Shown piece after piece: positions 45,154 through 55,984 of a stretch of 64,000 nucleotides of DNA. Position 1 is the first letter of the stretch; each line of letters begins with the position of its first letter. A program made the translations under genes and the position numbers. The notes below the pieces were generated by a model. That model did not search any database. It saw nothing but the letters and a program-made list of their open reading frames with translations, and was not told where the DNA came from. The DNA comes from Hyaloscypha bicolor E (lineage: Eukaryota; Ascomycota; Leotiomycetes; Helotiales; Hyaloscyphaceae): NCBI RefSeq assembly GCF_002865645.1, contig NW_020194619.1, positions 1,958,442 to 2,022,441 on the forward strand, in the 5' to 3' direction.

Positions 45154-45800
45154 TCAACTCTGTGTCTCCAGCCTACATCTACGAGGAGATGGAGTCACGC
45201 CTGAAAGTCCAAGTAATCTTTTTGGGTAAAGAGAACCGCGAATCGATGGTTCGACTCGATACCTGCATCGTCCTTCGCGTGCGGATTCGAGCTTTGCTTG
45301 ACATTCAACCAGACCGCCGGAATGAGTTCCCTTCTCATTTGTAACAGATGCAGAAACACCTTTGCCAAAATATAGATCCTTGTAGTTTTCAACCTTTGAT
45401 TGGGAGACCGCCTTGCTTGCTCCACCTTTGCCTCCGGCAAGGTTGATGTTTGCAAATATGCTATGCTGCACCCCATCCGTCTGTTGGACATCTATCTCAG
45501 TGATGCTCTGACGCTGCAGTTCGAATGGTGCATGAGAAATAATCACAGGGCTTGCTGTTGGCTCAATTCCCCACGAATCTTCAAAGTCAACCCGGAGATG
45601 CACGCGCTTGAAGGAACCGTGCTTGCGGAGGCAGGCAAATTGCACTCGGAAGACGAGCAAAGACGCTAGCTGCCTATTGCTCCTTGAGAGATAGCCATGA
45701 ATACACATCTGCGGTTCGATGTAGGTGTTGAAATTCTTCCCGTCTGGAGTTTGGTAGATCTTCCGAGACCATTCGATGACTCCGCCTGGTTTTGGTTACA
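45154..45800 (-). pseudogene. Orphan coding fragment, family not recognised
   Basis: The minus strand is open from about 45800 (after CCAAAACCAG, possible acceptor) to 45154. It reads GGVIEWSRKIYQTPDGKNFNTYIEPQ, then LRVDFEDSWGIEPTASPVIISHAPF, QSITEIDVQQTDGVQHSIFANINLAGGKGGASKA and ENYKDLYFGKG. It has protein-like periodicity and composition until about 45330 and looks less so afterwards. No ATG precedes it in frame, and I find no 5' exon in the 300 bp upstream. It may be a 5'-truncated gene or an internal exon of a decayed one. The strand and the open frame are seen; the rest is inference. Confidence 0.4.
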
Positions 45801-46456
45801 ACAAGGTCCGTCTAATCGTTTCCAACCTAAGTTAAGTCATTAATGAAAATTCTTTTAACAGAATCTAGAGGATCAATGCTTTAACTGACTATCTTCGGAG
45901 TTTCTCGCCGGATTCTTGTTCTCGAGCCTCCTGCTCGGTAAAACAGAGAAGTATTTCTTCGAGCGAAGCGCCATAAATACGAAGATTAGAGCGGTGGAAT
46001 GGGGAAACAAAGCAGCCAACTCGTTTCAAAGAACATAGAAGAAAGTAAATAGAGAAGGGAAGGCAGCCTGTTTGTTGAGTAGCGCAACACAAAAATTGGA
46101 GTTGCGAGCGAAACTTGCAATATGTATCCAAATCCATGATATTAATATGTTAAAACACTCAAAATAGGAAACTTGAGCTGAACAAACAGAACAATCACTA
46201 AACAACCAATTCTAAATTTGCTCTTGGATGACGTAAAGATGAGCCGCAGTTCTGGAGGCGTTGTTTGATTGGTGTCGCATAACCCCAGCCCCCCACATTC
46301 CGGGAATTGCATCTGTAAAAAGCACTTGCTGATACAAGGAGGCTGCTGTACGACCTGATAAAATCACGAGGTTGAATTTATGGTGCCATCCTCTTCATTG
46401 ATTGGCAAATCATGCACGCTTCCATCAACGACTCTGCCCATTTGAGCGCCCGCAAA
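45801..46456. other. Intergenic region
   Basis: No gene recognised. An 82-codon minus frame (45889-46137) has no family likeness and does not join to the orphan fragment with good splice sites. Confidence 0.45.
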
Positions 46457-46464
46457 TTGCCAGG

Positions 46465-47419
46465 CAGGCTTGGCAAAAATTCCTTAATTTCCGGTATCGA
46501 TAGGTATCGATGCCAGAATCGTCAGGTATTGATAGTATCAATACAAGTATTAATTCCCAGAACCCAATTCCCCCCTTTAATTGCAATTAACTTTAGAACC
46601 ACTTCTCTTATAAGAAAACCTTTGGTAGCGTAAATATTCTACTTAATTTAGGCTTTCTATTTAGCTACTTATCTTATATTTTAGACTAAAACTTATCTCA
46701 ATGCGGCTATTTTAAGAAAAATGAGCTTTTGAAATTTTCGTAAGGCTCGCTTATAATAAGTGTCTTAATAAGAAATACGAATACGGGGCTTAATTCTTTG
46801 AATACAAGAGCTATTTTAAATTTGAGATATTATTAACTTTTATTAATAATAATAAGTAATTCTTTTAATAGAAAGACTAGAAATTAAAGGAATTATATAA
46901 TAATATATTATTATATAATTTAAATAATAAAAGAAAGAGTTAATTTTTGGGGTAAGAATCGATAGTATTAATCGTTCGGCGTTTCCCACCTACAATTCGC
47001 CTAGCACGCCTTGTAGGTGAGGGATAGCGATACGCAACGAACAGCGATACGCAAATCGCACCAAAATTTGTATGGGCAAATGGGGCAGATTTGCATCACA
47101 ATAACGCCTTAATCTTTTAGACTTAAAATTTACTAAGCTAAAGGGCCTACACCTTGGGATCAATTCCCAATACTTAGACACTATTTTATTACGCTGTGTT
47201 GTGAGAATTCAAAGGGAGAAAAGGAGAGATTCCCACTAAAATCTCAGATTTGCGTATCGCTGTTCGTTGCGTATCGCTATCCCTCACCTACAAGGCGTAC
47301 TAAAAGAGTTGGAGGTGAGAACCACCGAACGATTAATACTATCGATTCTTGCGATACCTGACTAATACCATCCAGTATCGATACCGGTATCGATGCCTCA
47401 GGTATTTTTGCCAAGCCCG
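46465..47419. mobile_element. Non-autonomous hAT-type fold-back element, 955 bp
   Basis: Flanked by an 8-bp duplication TTGCCAGG (46457-46464 and 47420-47427). Termini read CAGGCTTGGCAAAAAT on the left and CGGGCTTGGCAAAAAT on the right. Internally, a second pair of inverted arms of roughly 100 bp (about 46955-47060 and 47250-47355) contains GAATCGATAGTATTAATCGT and GATAGCGATACGCAACGAAC. GGTATCGATA palindromes recur near both ends. The region between 46620 and 46950 is strongly AT-rich. No transposase is present. Transcription would give a long hairpin RNA. Confidence 0.85.
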
Positions 47420-47427
47420 TTGCCAGG

Positions 47428-48182
47428 CCAAGAAGGCTGCTTGAGACTTGAGTGGTGGGTTCCAGGAGGGCCTATTTATAACTTGAAGATGAAGAGTGAA
47501 GCGCATGAGCAATTGTAGGGTGAGACAGAAGTGAATGGGGAGGGCAGGGAATGAGGTGTTGATGGAATGAGAAAAGAATGAGCGACCGCAATCTAAGAAT
47601 ATCAAATTTCTCGCTTAACAAAGCTAACCTGAAGGGTGAGGTTCACGTGACTCTTAACAATTACCCAGGTACACGATTTCAGAAGAGAGTACATGCCTAT
47701 TAGCTTGTATTAGACGTATTCTTTCTTTTGTAATGGCCTATTAGCAGAGTCGCTTTTTGATGGCGCATGCATATTTGAATCGACGTCTGCTGCTTATGCC
47801 TGCCCCCACAGGGCGACAGGGGTAACGGAGTTAACGTTGAGCCGATTCTCGCCACGTCTTCTTTCTTCTCTCCGACATATCTTATTCACTCGTATATCTT
47901 TCTGCCCCAGTGTATCATCATATTATTCCACAAGAAACTTTCAAGGAGAGTAGTGATCCATGTCAATTGATATTAACAAAATTTGAGGCTGTCTGTCAGC
48001 AACCCTGACGACTTCTGCGTAACTCTAACCGCAATTGGGCTTCGCTTGTCAAGGGTCGGCCGTCACACTTGCTTATCGATGCGTTCACGTTGTGAAATAT
48101 CACGAGAATCAGCTCTCAACTTAGGGAAGGCTTCCCGCCCACCTTCCTAACTTGAGCTCGCCGACCGTTGAGACATTTGAAG
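47428..48182. other. Promoter region of FMO gene
   Basis: No gene recognised. The sequence just before the FMO start includes AG/CT-mixed leader; a short AATTTGAGG-containing AT patch lies near 47975. Confidence 0.5.
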
Positions 48183-50043
48183 ATGGCTTATAATCCGAAG
48201 CCATCAACCGGCCGCCGCGTCATCATCATAGGAGCTGGGATCCATGGACTTGCAGCGGCCAAAACGTACCTTGAAATGGTACCAGACATCCAACTGACAG
48301 TCATCGACGACGATGACAGCGTTGGCGGTGTATGGAGCCGGTCACGAGTGCATTCAAATCTCATGGCCGACAGTGCGACCCCAACTTTCGACTTCTCCGA
48401 CCTACAGATGAGTGAAGAGTTTGATATTCCCGAATGGAGCAGCATTCCGGGCCCTATTGTGCACGAGTATCTCGAAAGGTATGCGAAGAAGTTTGATATC
48501 GTGCGTAGATGCGTTTTCAATACCCAGGTCACGAGTGTTGAAAAGGAAGGGAGGGGTTGGAAGGTTTATACGAAAAGGTCTGGCGAGGCCGTAATAGCAA
48601 AAGGGCAGACGTTGACTTGCGATGTTCTTATGGTCGCCACTGGACACTTCACTGTTCCAAAGTTGCCGAATATCGACATTTCAGCATTTGAGGGGAAAAC
48701 TTTTCACACCAAAGACGTCAATGAACGCTCAGAGGAGCTCTTGTCGAGGACATTGAAACCATTGCTGTTGTGGGGGGGAACAAGTCCTCATTTGAAGCAG
48801 TTTCCTTGTCCCACAAGGCTGGGAAGAATGTCCACTGGCTGATTCGGGAGGAGGGGGCTGGACCAGCCATGCTGATGCGAACACAACTTCCAAACGGAGT
48901 ATCTACATCCAAAATCGGCTATACCCGTTTCACGAGTATGTTTTTCCCTACTATATACAGCAATTCGAGAAACTGGTGGGATCGATTTGTCGTGAGCGGG
49001 GGAAATGCGTGGGGCAAGAAGCTGTTCGAGTGGTTCTGGCAAAGCACGACCAACAATCGAATTGGGGATCGGTATGAGAAGAGCGAGAATGGAAGGTTGT
49101 TGAAGCCAAAGATATTGAAGTAGGTATCACGTGGTCACTTGGAGCTGTCCAGATCTAACAGCTATCTGTCAGTTTATTTTGGAGTCAGGCAGGCATTTCC
49201 CTTGTCCATAACCGGGATGCAAGTGTCTTCGACGCTCTTGATCAAGGCGAGAAGATTCACGTGGCTCGAGCTAGCATTGTTTCCATGAAGGAGAAGATCC
49301 TCCACCTCTCGAATCAGTCACAGGTCAACGCCGATGCCGTTATCTTTGCCACAGGTTGGGAGCCCATAACCGGTCAAATATTCAGTCCCGAGCTACAAGC
49401 CGAGCTTGGCCTACCTGTTCTTTGGGACTCCCTTCCGGAAGCCGAAGAAAAATACTGGAAAGAACTGGATGCATCTGAAGACCGAAAGATCCTGGATCTC
49501 TATCCACTTTTCGACAACCTTCCATACAAATATACCCAGCAAGAAGTCGAGTACACGCCGTTCCGATTATTCAGGAGCCTCGTTCCACCCTCATTGACTG
49601 CAGATCGCAATATTGTATTCCTCGGCAAGCTCGGGAACGTACAGCAAACATCACTTGCTGAGATCAACGCGCTCTGGAGTGTCGCGTACTTAGAGGGTCT
49701 TCTTCCTCTAGAAAGACTTGTTAGCGACCAGGATGCTATGAATCGAGAAGTCGCGCGAGTCAGTGCTTTCATGAAGAGGAGATATCCTGGGAGACGGAAC
49801 ATACCTCTTGCGCTTCTGGAGGTAAGAGATTGGATGGATATGTTGCTGCGAGATCTGGGGGTCAGGACAGACAGGAATCGTCTGGCGTGGGAGCGGAGTG
49901 CGAACAGAGTGTTTGGATGGTGGGGTCTGAAGGGGTGGATGGCAGAATGGTTCAAGCCGTATGAACCTGTTGTGTACAAAGGCATTATTGGAGAGTTCTT
50001 GGAACGTCTCGGCCAACAAGATGATGACAAGAAGACGAGATGA
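48183..50043 (+). CDS. Flavin-dependent monooxygenase (FMO-like), one frameshift
   Basis: Exon 1 is 48183-49119 and exon 2 is 49173-50043, with a 53-nt GT-AG intron. The start ATG gives MAYNPKPSTGRRVIIIGAGIHG, with the FAD-binding GxGxxG at residues 17-22. Further marks are SVGGVWSRSR, DVLMVATGHFTVPKLP, then in another frame AVVGGNKSSFEAV (NADPH-binding GxGxxA/S) and, in exon 2, DAVIFATGWEPITG. The frame moves from EELLSR to DIETIAVVGG at about 48752 without a usable intron between; a splice there would delete the conserved PKLPNIDISAFEG or be only 32 nt long. So one base is missing, either a real inactivating deletion or an assembly error. The family oxygenates nucleophilic N or S or ketones; the substrate is unknown. 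No companion biosynthetic genes are nearby. Confidence 0.82.
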
Positions 50044-50238
50044 TATGGAGAGCAGAGGCAAGGCCGTGTCTCACAAGAACAAAGCATATAGATGGAGCTA
50101 GAGCTTCATTTTTCTTGGGTATTCAAACATGGCGTAATTATCTAGATACGTTATTACATTACAACTCCTTTCGGGCCTCAAGCCGACCTAGTCCACTTAG
50201 GATCTCAGCCTCCATTCTTCAACATGCTCAAGGTGTTT

Positions 50239-51800
50239 TTAATCATCCATTCCCGCCAATCCCATTGGCGACATATTCGACCTCAAACGCGCAGATGCAA
50301 GTTCTTGTGCAGGAGTCATCTTCCTCGCAGGAACATCAACGGGCCTTACAAAATCACTACGCGGACCCGAAAACGAATAATGCGACGGCAGCTGTGCAGC
50401 AGCCATCTCTTGTATTCCAGCTGGTCTCCGAGTCGGGTCCTCTATGGGACTGACGGGATTCGTGACAGGCGGAGGCGGCCCTTGAAACGAAAAATGCGGA
50501 GGGAGTTGTGCGGCGGCGTATTGTTGAGCGGGAGTCAACCTTGGAGGTGGCTCATTGGAGCCCTCCGTTGGGCTTGTGACAGGGCTTGTGACAGCCGGCC
50601 CCGAGAACGAAAAATGTGAGGGAAGTTGCGCGGCGGCGAATTCTTGTACGGGAGTCGCCCTTCGAGGAGGGGCCACCATATCCGTAGGACTCACAGGACT
50701 TGTTACGGGCGGGCCTGAAAATGAATAATGCGACGGAAGTTGCGTATGTTGAGCAATAGTCAGTGGCTCCAAGTTTCGCAGCTCATGAGTCAATGGCCGC
50801 GAAAGATGCTGATAGGGTTCGTAGGATTGCTGAGTACCCGTATCGTACTGGGAAGGAAGAGGAGGTAAGGGCCGCCTTTCGCTTTCTGTCCTCAAGTTCG
50901 GTGTCGCCGACCGAGAGATGTCGAAGCCAGCTGTTAAACTTCTCGACTCTAGTCTGTCGAAGCTTCCGTTGCCGCTGTGGTCAGAGCTAAAGGTCCTCCC
51001 AACTTTGGCTTGGATCTGTGCCACGCGCTGGGCGTTATACTTTTCTTGCTTTCGGTGTTTTAGAAGGAAGATTAAGAAGTAAAAGAGGAAGCCGATGATT
51101 GCAGATCCGCCAATTACTCCAATGACTGTCCCAATCTTAGCACCTGTCTTCATTCCCCCACTCGATGGCATCTTCACTGCGGATGATGTTGGGACCGCTG
51201 TAAGAGAGCCTGCTGGGATATCAGTTACAGGGGCCTAATGACGCGACATATTCCTGGACATACCTGTTGAACTTATCATTACTGCTGTAGCTGTCGTCAC
51301 CGATATTAAAGAGGAAAGTCTTGTACTAGATATTATTGTCGCCGCATTTGTAGTCGATGAAGTCGACCCTGTGAGGGTTGTAAATGGGACTGTGCTGGCT
51401 TGCACGAGGGCTCCCAGTCGGAAGCCATCTTTTCCAGAGCAACAGCTTTGATCATTCCCACAGCAGTAGCTCCCTCTCGACCGTGGTTTACACACGGCGA
51501 TGTTGTTAGACCCAGCAGCTTCACGAAAGTCAGTCTACGCTCGTCCCTTCGTCTGAATTTTGGCATACGGCAGTATTTAACACAGCTTCCCCCAGACCAA
51601 GCCTGGTCTGAGCAAGAGCCCATTTGGAGGGAATCAGCTTTTCCACATAGTCCATTTGACAAGCAGGAATATCCTGCTGGACAACAAAACGTCGGGAGGG
51701 ATCCGGAATCGCAAGCTGTATCCGTTGTAGTAACTCCATTTTGACCATAACATTGAGAAGTGGCCAAAGCAATCATGCTAGAAGTAGAATTATCGATCAA
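50239..51800 (-). CDS. Single-pass membrane protein: Cys-rich ectodomain, Ser/Thr stalk, repeat tail
   Basis: Exons are at about 51264-51800 and 50239-51209, separated by a 54-nt GTATGT...CAG intron. The ectodomain has many Cys (SQCYGQNGVTTTDTACD, TFCCPAGYSCLSNGLC, SGGSCVKYC, then SYCCGNDQSCCSGKDGF), like fungal surface proteins of the Mid2/WSC-like layout. A Ser/Thr-rich stalk follows (TLTGSTSSTTNAATIISS), then one membrane segment (IGTVIGVIGGSAIIGFLFYF) and a basic juxtamembrane stretch (KHRKQEKYNAQR). The tail carries four repeats of 35-39 residues with AAAQLPSHFSFSGP...TSPVSP...TPxQE. Between 51530 and 51580 the frame must change to link SCVKYC with SNNIAVCKP, so an intron not identified or a frameshift lies there. 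No clear signal peptide is at the proposed start; a 5' exon may be missing. I do not know the ligand. Confidence 0.6.
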
Positions 51801-52618
51801 ACAAAATCATCTCTGTACGCACGATCGGCGAAACATTCAATGGGGGCTTGGTGAATATGACCCAACCAGATAACTGATAAATGCCCGTGCTCGAGAAATC
51901 CTCTTAATCTTAAAGTTCGGCATCCCATGCCAAGAAGCCCCTTTTGGTACGTTGAGAACAGCCTGTGTGGCGGCGGGTAGCTTGAAACGCAGAGAGGCTC
52001 AGCCCCTAGACAGCTTCAGGAGCGGGATCCATGATCAGATCAAAGCATTTTACCGTTTCAAAACAGGTGATCGGCCGAAACCCAAGCTTCTTGGAAGGAA
52101 GCGTTCTCTTTCCCAATGAGATGCTGATGAGATTTTAAACCTTGTCACGTCACTGGTCCCCGCTCGGACCGTGCCTTGGACGGCCCGAAAGGAAAGATGC
52201 TTGTCAGAAAGAGAGGTAAGAGCTTGGGCAAACGGAACGTTACACAGTCCCAGGAGAGTGCTACTCAGAGAATTTGCACAACTGTATCGCGTGCATACGT
52301 ACAAAGCACTTCGCAGAGTTGTACATATACAACGATCTCTCGAGTGCGGAGGAGCGAACATGTCTGGATACTGGAATAGGAGCTAAGGTGCGGACATACC
52401 AAGCAGAACGTTTTTGAGGTAATGAACTGACAATCATCAAAAATGAGGAGGACAACCGAGATCGACACAAGGTGTAAGAATCTCACCTGCGAAAATCTCT
52501 GACTATGTTTCAAGTCTCAATCCCACTTCTGAAACTTTATAGGTTACCCCGCATCACGTGCACTAACCCTAAAGTGGTGCACAAGGCGTCGACCTCGCCC
52601 TCATCAAGCTTACACACC
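51801..52618. promoter_or_regulatory. Divergent intergenic region
   Basis: Lies between the membrane-protein gene (minus) and the DAO gene (plus). Overlapping frames at 52050-52513 are not family-like. It probably contains both promoters and perhaps the missing 5' exon of the membrane protein. Confidence 0.4.
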
Positions 52619-54153
52619 ATGCTGGACTCAAACATACACCATTCAGGGGCCGAGAAAATCAGACAGACCAACATGACTTGTGGTGCGGCACTTTCTGGCC
52701 AAGCTAGCCTCCCTACAACCAATTCTACCAAGTCATTCTGGCACAGTGACCCCTCCACGATCCTTCTCGGGCATCGGACCACAGCATCCTTGCCCACAGA
52801 AGCAGACGTCGTGATTATTGGAAGTGGGATATCTGGTTCCAGTGCTGCACACTTCCTTCGGGAAGATGATCGAGGAAAGGATCTCAGGATCGTGATGTTA
52901 GAGGCGAGAGAAGCATGCTGGGGAGCAACAGGCCGTGTACGTCTCCTCTCCTCGCCGCAGAACCCCAACTGAATGAAATATAGAATGGAGGCCACTGTGC
53001 CCCAGGAGCATATTTTCTACCTCCCGATGTGCGAGAGTTTGAGTTGCAAAATTTCAAGACTCTGGAGGCACGCGTCGCCAAACACAGCATTCCTTGCGAC
53101 TGGAGAAGTCTCTCTGTTGTTCACTCGTTTCTATCAAAGCCAATGTTCGATCTCGCTGTACAGATGTACGAGGAGAATTCCAAGAAGGACCCAGGGGTAG
53201 TAAAGCAAGCCAAAATCATTACCAAAGACTCAGTATCCCCATCTTTGAAAGATCTTCGCACCCCGTCTGCAGTTGGCGCGATTGTTCAGACGCCCGCCGC
53301 CAGTCTCTGGCCTTACAAACTCGTTGCTTGGATTCTGGAGAACTTGCTACAATTGAACAATGCCTCCAAATCGCCATTTAATTTACAAACCAATACTCCA
53401 GTTACCCATCTGCAGAAGACCGACGATGGACCCTGGATCGTGCATACATCTCGTGGTATGATCGCCGCCAAACAAGTACTTCTAACCACCAACGCATATA
53501 CATCGCATCTGCTCCCTGAATTCAGCGATCTCATTGTTCCAGTAAGAGGTGAGATGAGCAGCCTTCTTCCACCAAAAGACATGTCGCCAGGCACAAATAA
53601 CCCACCACTCGTCAAGACATACTGCTTCCTCGGAAATGGAGACCAGAATATCAATCAAGATGACTACCTTGTGCAAAGGCCTTTCTCTGGCCATGGCAGC
53701 GGAGGAGAGTTTATGTTCGGAGGTGGAAGATCATATGCTTCAGGTGCCGGCCTTGGCGTATCAGACGATTCTGAAATCGATCCTCCTGCCGCAACATATC
53801 TTCGACAAGAACTCAGTAAAGTATTGGATTTGAAAAATGATGGGCAGGAGTTGAAAGCAAGTTATGAGTGGAGTGGGATCATGGGATACAGCCGTGACGA
53901 GAAGCCTTGGGTTGGAGAAGTGCGTGAGGATTTAGGACTCGGGGGTGGAGAGGGGTTGTGGATCTGTGCTGGCTTTACTGGTCATGGCATGCCCAATACG
54001 TCCTTGAGTGCTAAAGCCGCAGCCGATATGATGATGGGAACGTCGATGGAGGACGTCTTTTTACCGGCGGCGTACGAGTTGACCAAGGAACGAGTGAAGC
54101 GGGCAAGGACGTTTGACGAGGTGCACATTGCCGATGCCAATGGGTTCCGTTGA
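52619..54153 (+). CDS. FAD-dependent oxidoreductase, DAO family
   Basis: Two exons, 52619-52936 and 52984-54153, with a 47-nt GTACGT...TAG intron, give 495 aa. The start at 52619 has good context (cacaccATGc); an ATG at 52673 is an alternative. The family wording is LPTTNSTKSFWHSDPS, ADVVIIGSGISGSSAAHFL (GxGxxG at 68-73), MLEAREACWGATGR joined to NGGHCAPG, and near the C-terminus SGIMGYSRDEKPWVGEV and ICAGFTGHGMPNTSLSAKAAADMM. This is the glycine/D-amino-acid oxidase-like group (PF01266) often annotated as gamma-glutamylputrescine oxidoreductase-like in fungi; the amine substrate is not known. There is no signal peptide, and the protein is complete. Confidence 0.9.
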
Positions 54154-55423
54154 CAAACAATTCAGACAGTCGATACAAAACAATTGCATTCCAGATCTAA
54201 TGAACGTTGTACGGCTTCCTCGTTCTCAAAAGATCTTCTACTCATTTCATGAGCTGCCGGTCTGCTGTCTCCAGGATATTTTATTCTACACGTGTGGGTC
54301 TTATGATCTCAATGGAGATCTGCATGCAATTTCTCTTGAGCGAGAGGTAAATCCTGCACCACCAACCAACAAATGATGTTCCAGAATACTCCCGCCGGTG
54401 GTTCCTTCGTTGTGTTAGTCCACCTGCTCTCTGCAGTGGAGGGACGTCATATCTACATCGTCGCATGCTGGCGAAATCTGAACAGCGGGGCAGAGTTAGA
54501 GCGGATGGTTCCCACGATCAAACACCTGCATTTACATCTCTGCAATCCGCTGCCGCTTCCGTCTTCGCCCCCTTTCTATCCACTGGCGCCTCCGTATGCG
54601 CCTCTTTGACGTTCACTCCAGCTTCCGTCTACCCATGCTTGCTATTCCCTCGAGTGGCAATTGGGCCAAGCTCAAATTTCTCCCATAAACGTGGGCATGT
54701 AACTACCGCAAGCGGCATAGCGTTCAAAAACACTAACACCTGCAATTTATCCAAGCGGTGTTGTGAGCTGTGCCTCTCGTGTGTCTCATAGCTTCTATTC
54801 TAAGGTAACACAATATCACCTTCGTACCAACCGGTCCGATCCAAAAACGACAAAATGAAAAAAGTCTACCAAAATACTAATTGACATAAATCGTATTAAT
54901 CGGAATTGTTGTATATCTCATAGTAATTAACTCCCCGTTATCCGATTTTTAATACCTTTAATATCGCGGGGGTTACAAAGCACGTAGTCATTTTTATACG
55001 AGCTCGCATAGAAATTTTAGCGTATTGTATACGTAAAAAAACAGACCTGGTATTATACGAGGTCGCACGTGATTAAAAATCACAGACTTTTCATATTTTA
55101 TACTCTTTTTAGTAGTAAATCTCAAAATTTAAGCTCTTACTATATATACTAAGCTTATAGAAGCTTAAGGGTCCTTGTAAGGCCTTATAAGTCTAAGTTT
55201 AATACTATTTACTTAGGTACACGTGACTTTCCTGGAATAACTTCGCGTTTTTGTATGGTCAAAAATCGAAAAAGTAAAACCATCCGTGCACTTTGAAACC
55301 CAATTACTAATTAACCACGAATCGCATTGAAAATCTGATCAATAGGATTTCTTTGCCTGGTTTTTCTCTATAATTTAATTACATAATATTGATTAGTCGC
55401 GGTTGTGGTTAAAAATTACTGTG
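54154..55423. other. Intergenic region grading into AT-rich DNA
   Basis: No gene recognised. From about 54830 the DNA becomes AT-rich. Two related words occur (TTATACGAGCTCGCATAGAAATTTT at about 54996 and TTATACGAGGTCGCACGTGA at about 55052), perhaps remnants of an older repeat that hAT copy B entered or abuts. Confidence 0.45.
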
Positions 55424-55984
55424 GACGCAAACAGTGTGTCAAATGATTAGATTAGATTAATGGCCATTAATCTAATCTATTCACGAAAAAAACTCATTAA
55501 TCATATTCTATTCACGTATTAATTAGATTAATCATAATTAATCTGATTAATCTAATTAATGGGCACGTGCCCCATGCACGTGATTTAACTAGCCAGATCG
55601 GGTAAAGCTCCCGCCCGCTCCCGCTCTAGCGCCACCTCGCCACCCAATTAGTGCTTAGCAAGGCTCGCTAAGCTTCCCGAAGCTCCTCGAAATTTCTAGA
55701 ACCAGCTCGACTTAAGTATTTAGTAATATTAGTAATTATATAGATAGAGATTAGAAATCAAAGAACTGGAATCTTCGAATTAGAGAAATTCTTTATAATT
55801 AAAAGAATAGTATCAAAATCCTTAGAATATTAGAACTTTCTATAAAAATAAGCTATTTTCCTCGATTTCTTTCTTTTACTTATACTTTAATTATATATAA
55901 AAAGTTAACTACCACTCTTATTAATAAACTTTCTATTACAAATATACTTACCTACACTCGATATACTCGAAAATATCTTAAGGA

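Noticed and set aside
48716..48751. A 32-nt intron explaining the FMO frame change
   Set aside because: Far below the 45-100 nt of the other introns in this window and without a branch site.
48183..54153. Secondary-metabolite cluster around FMO and DAO genes
   Set aside because: No backbone synthase, transporter or pathway regulator is in reach; two flavoenzymes alone are not evidence.
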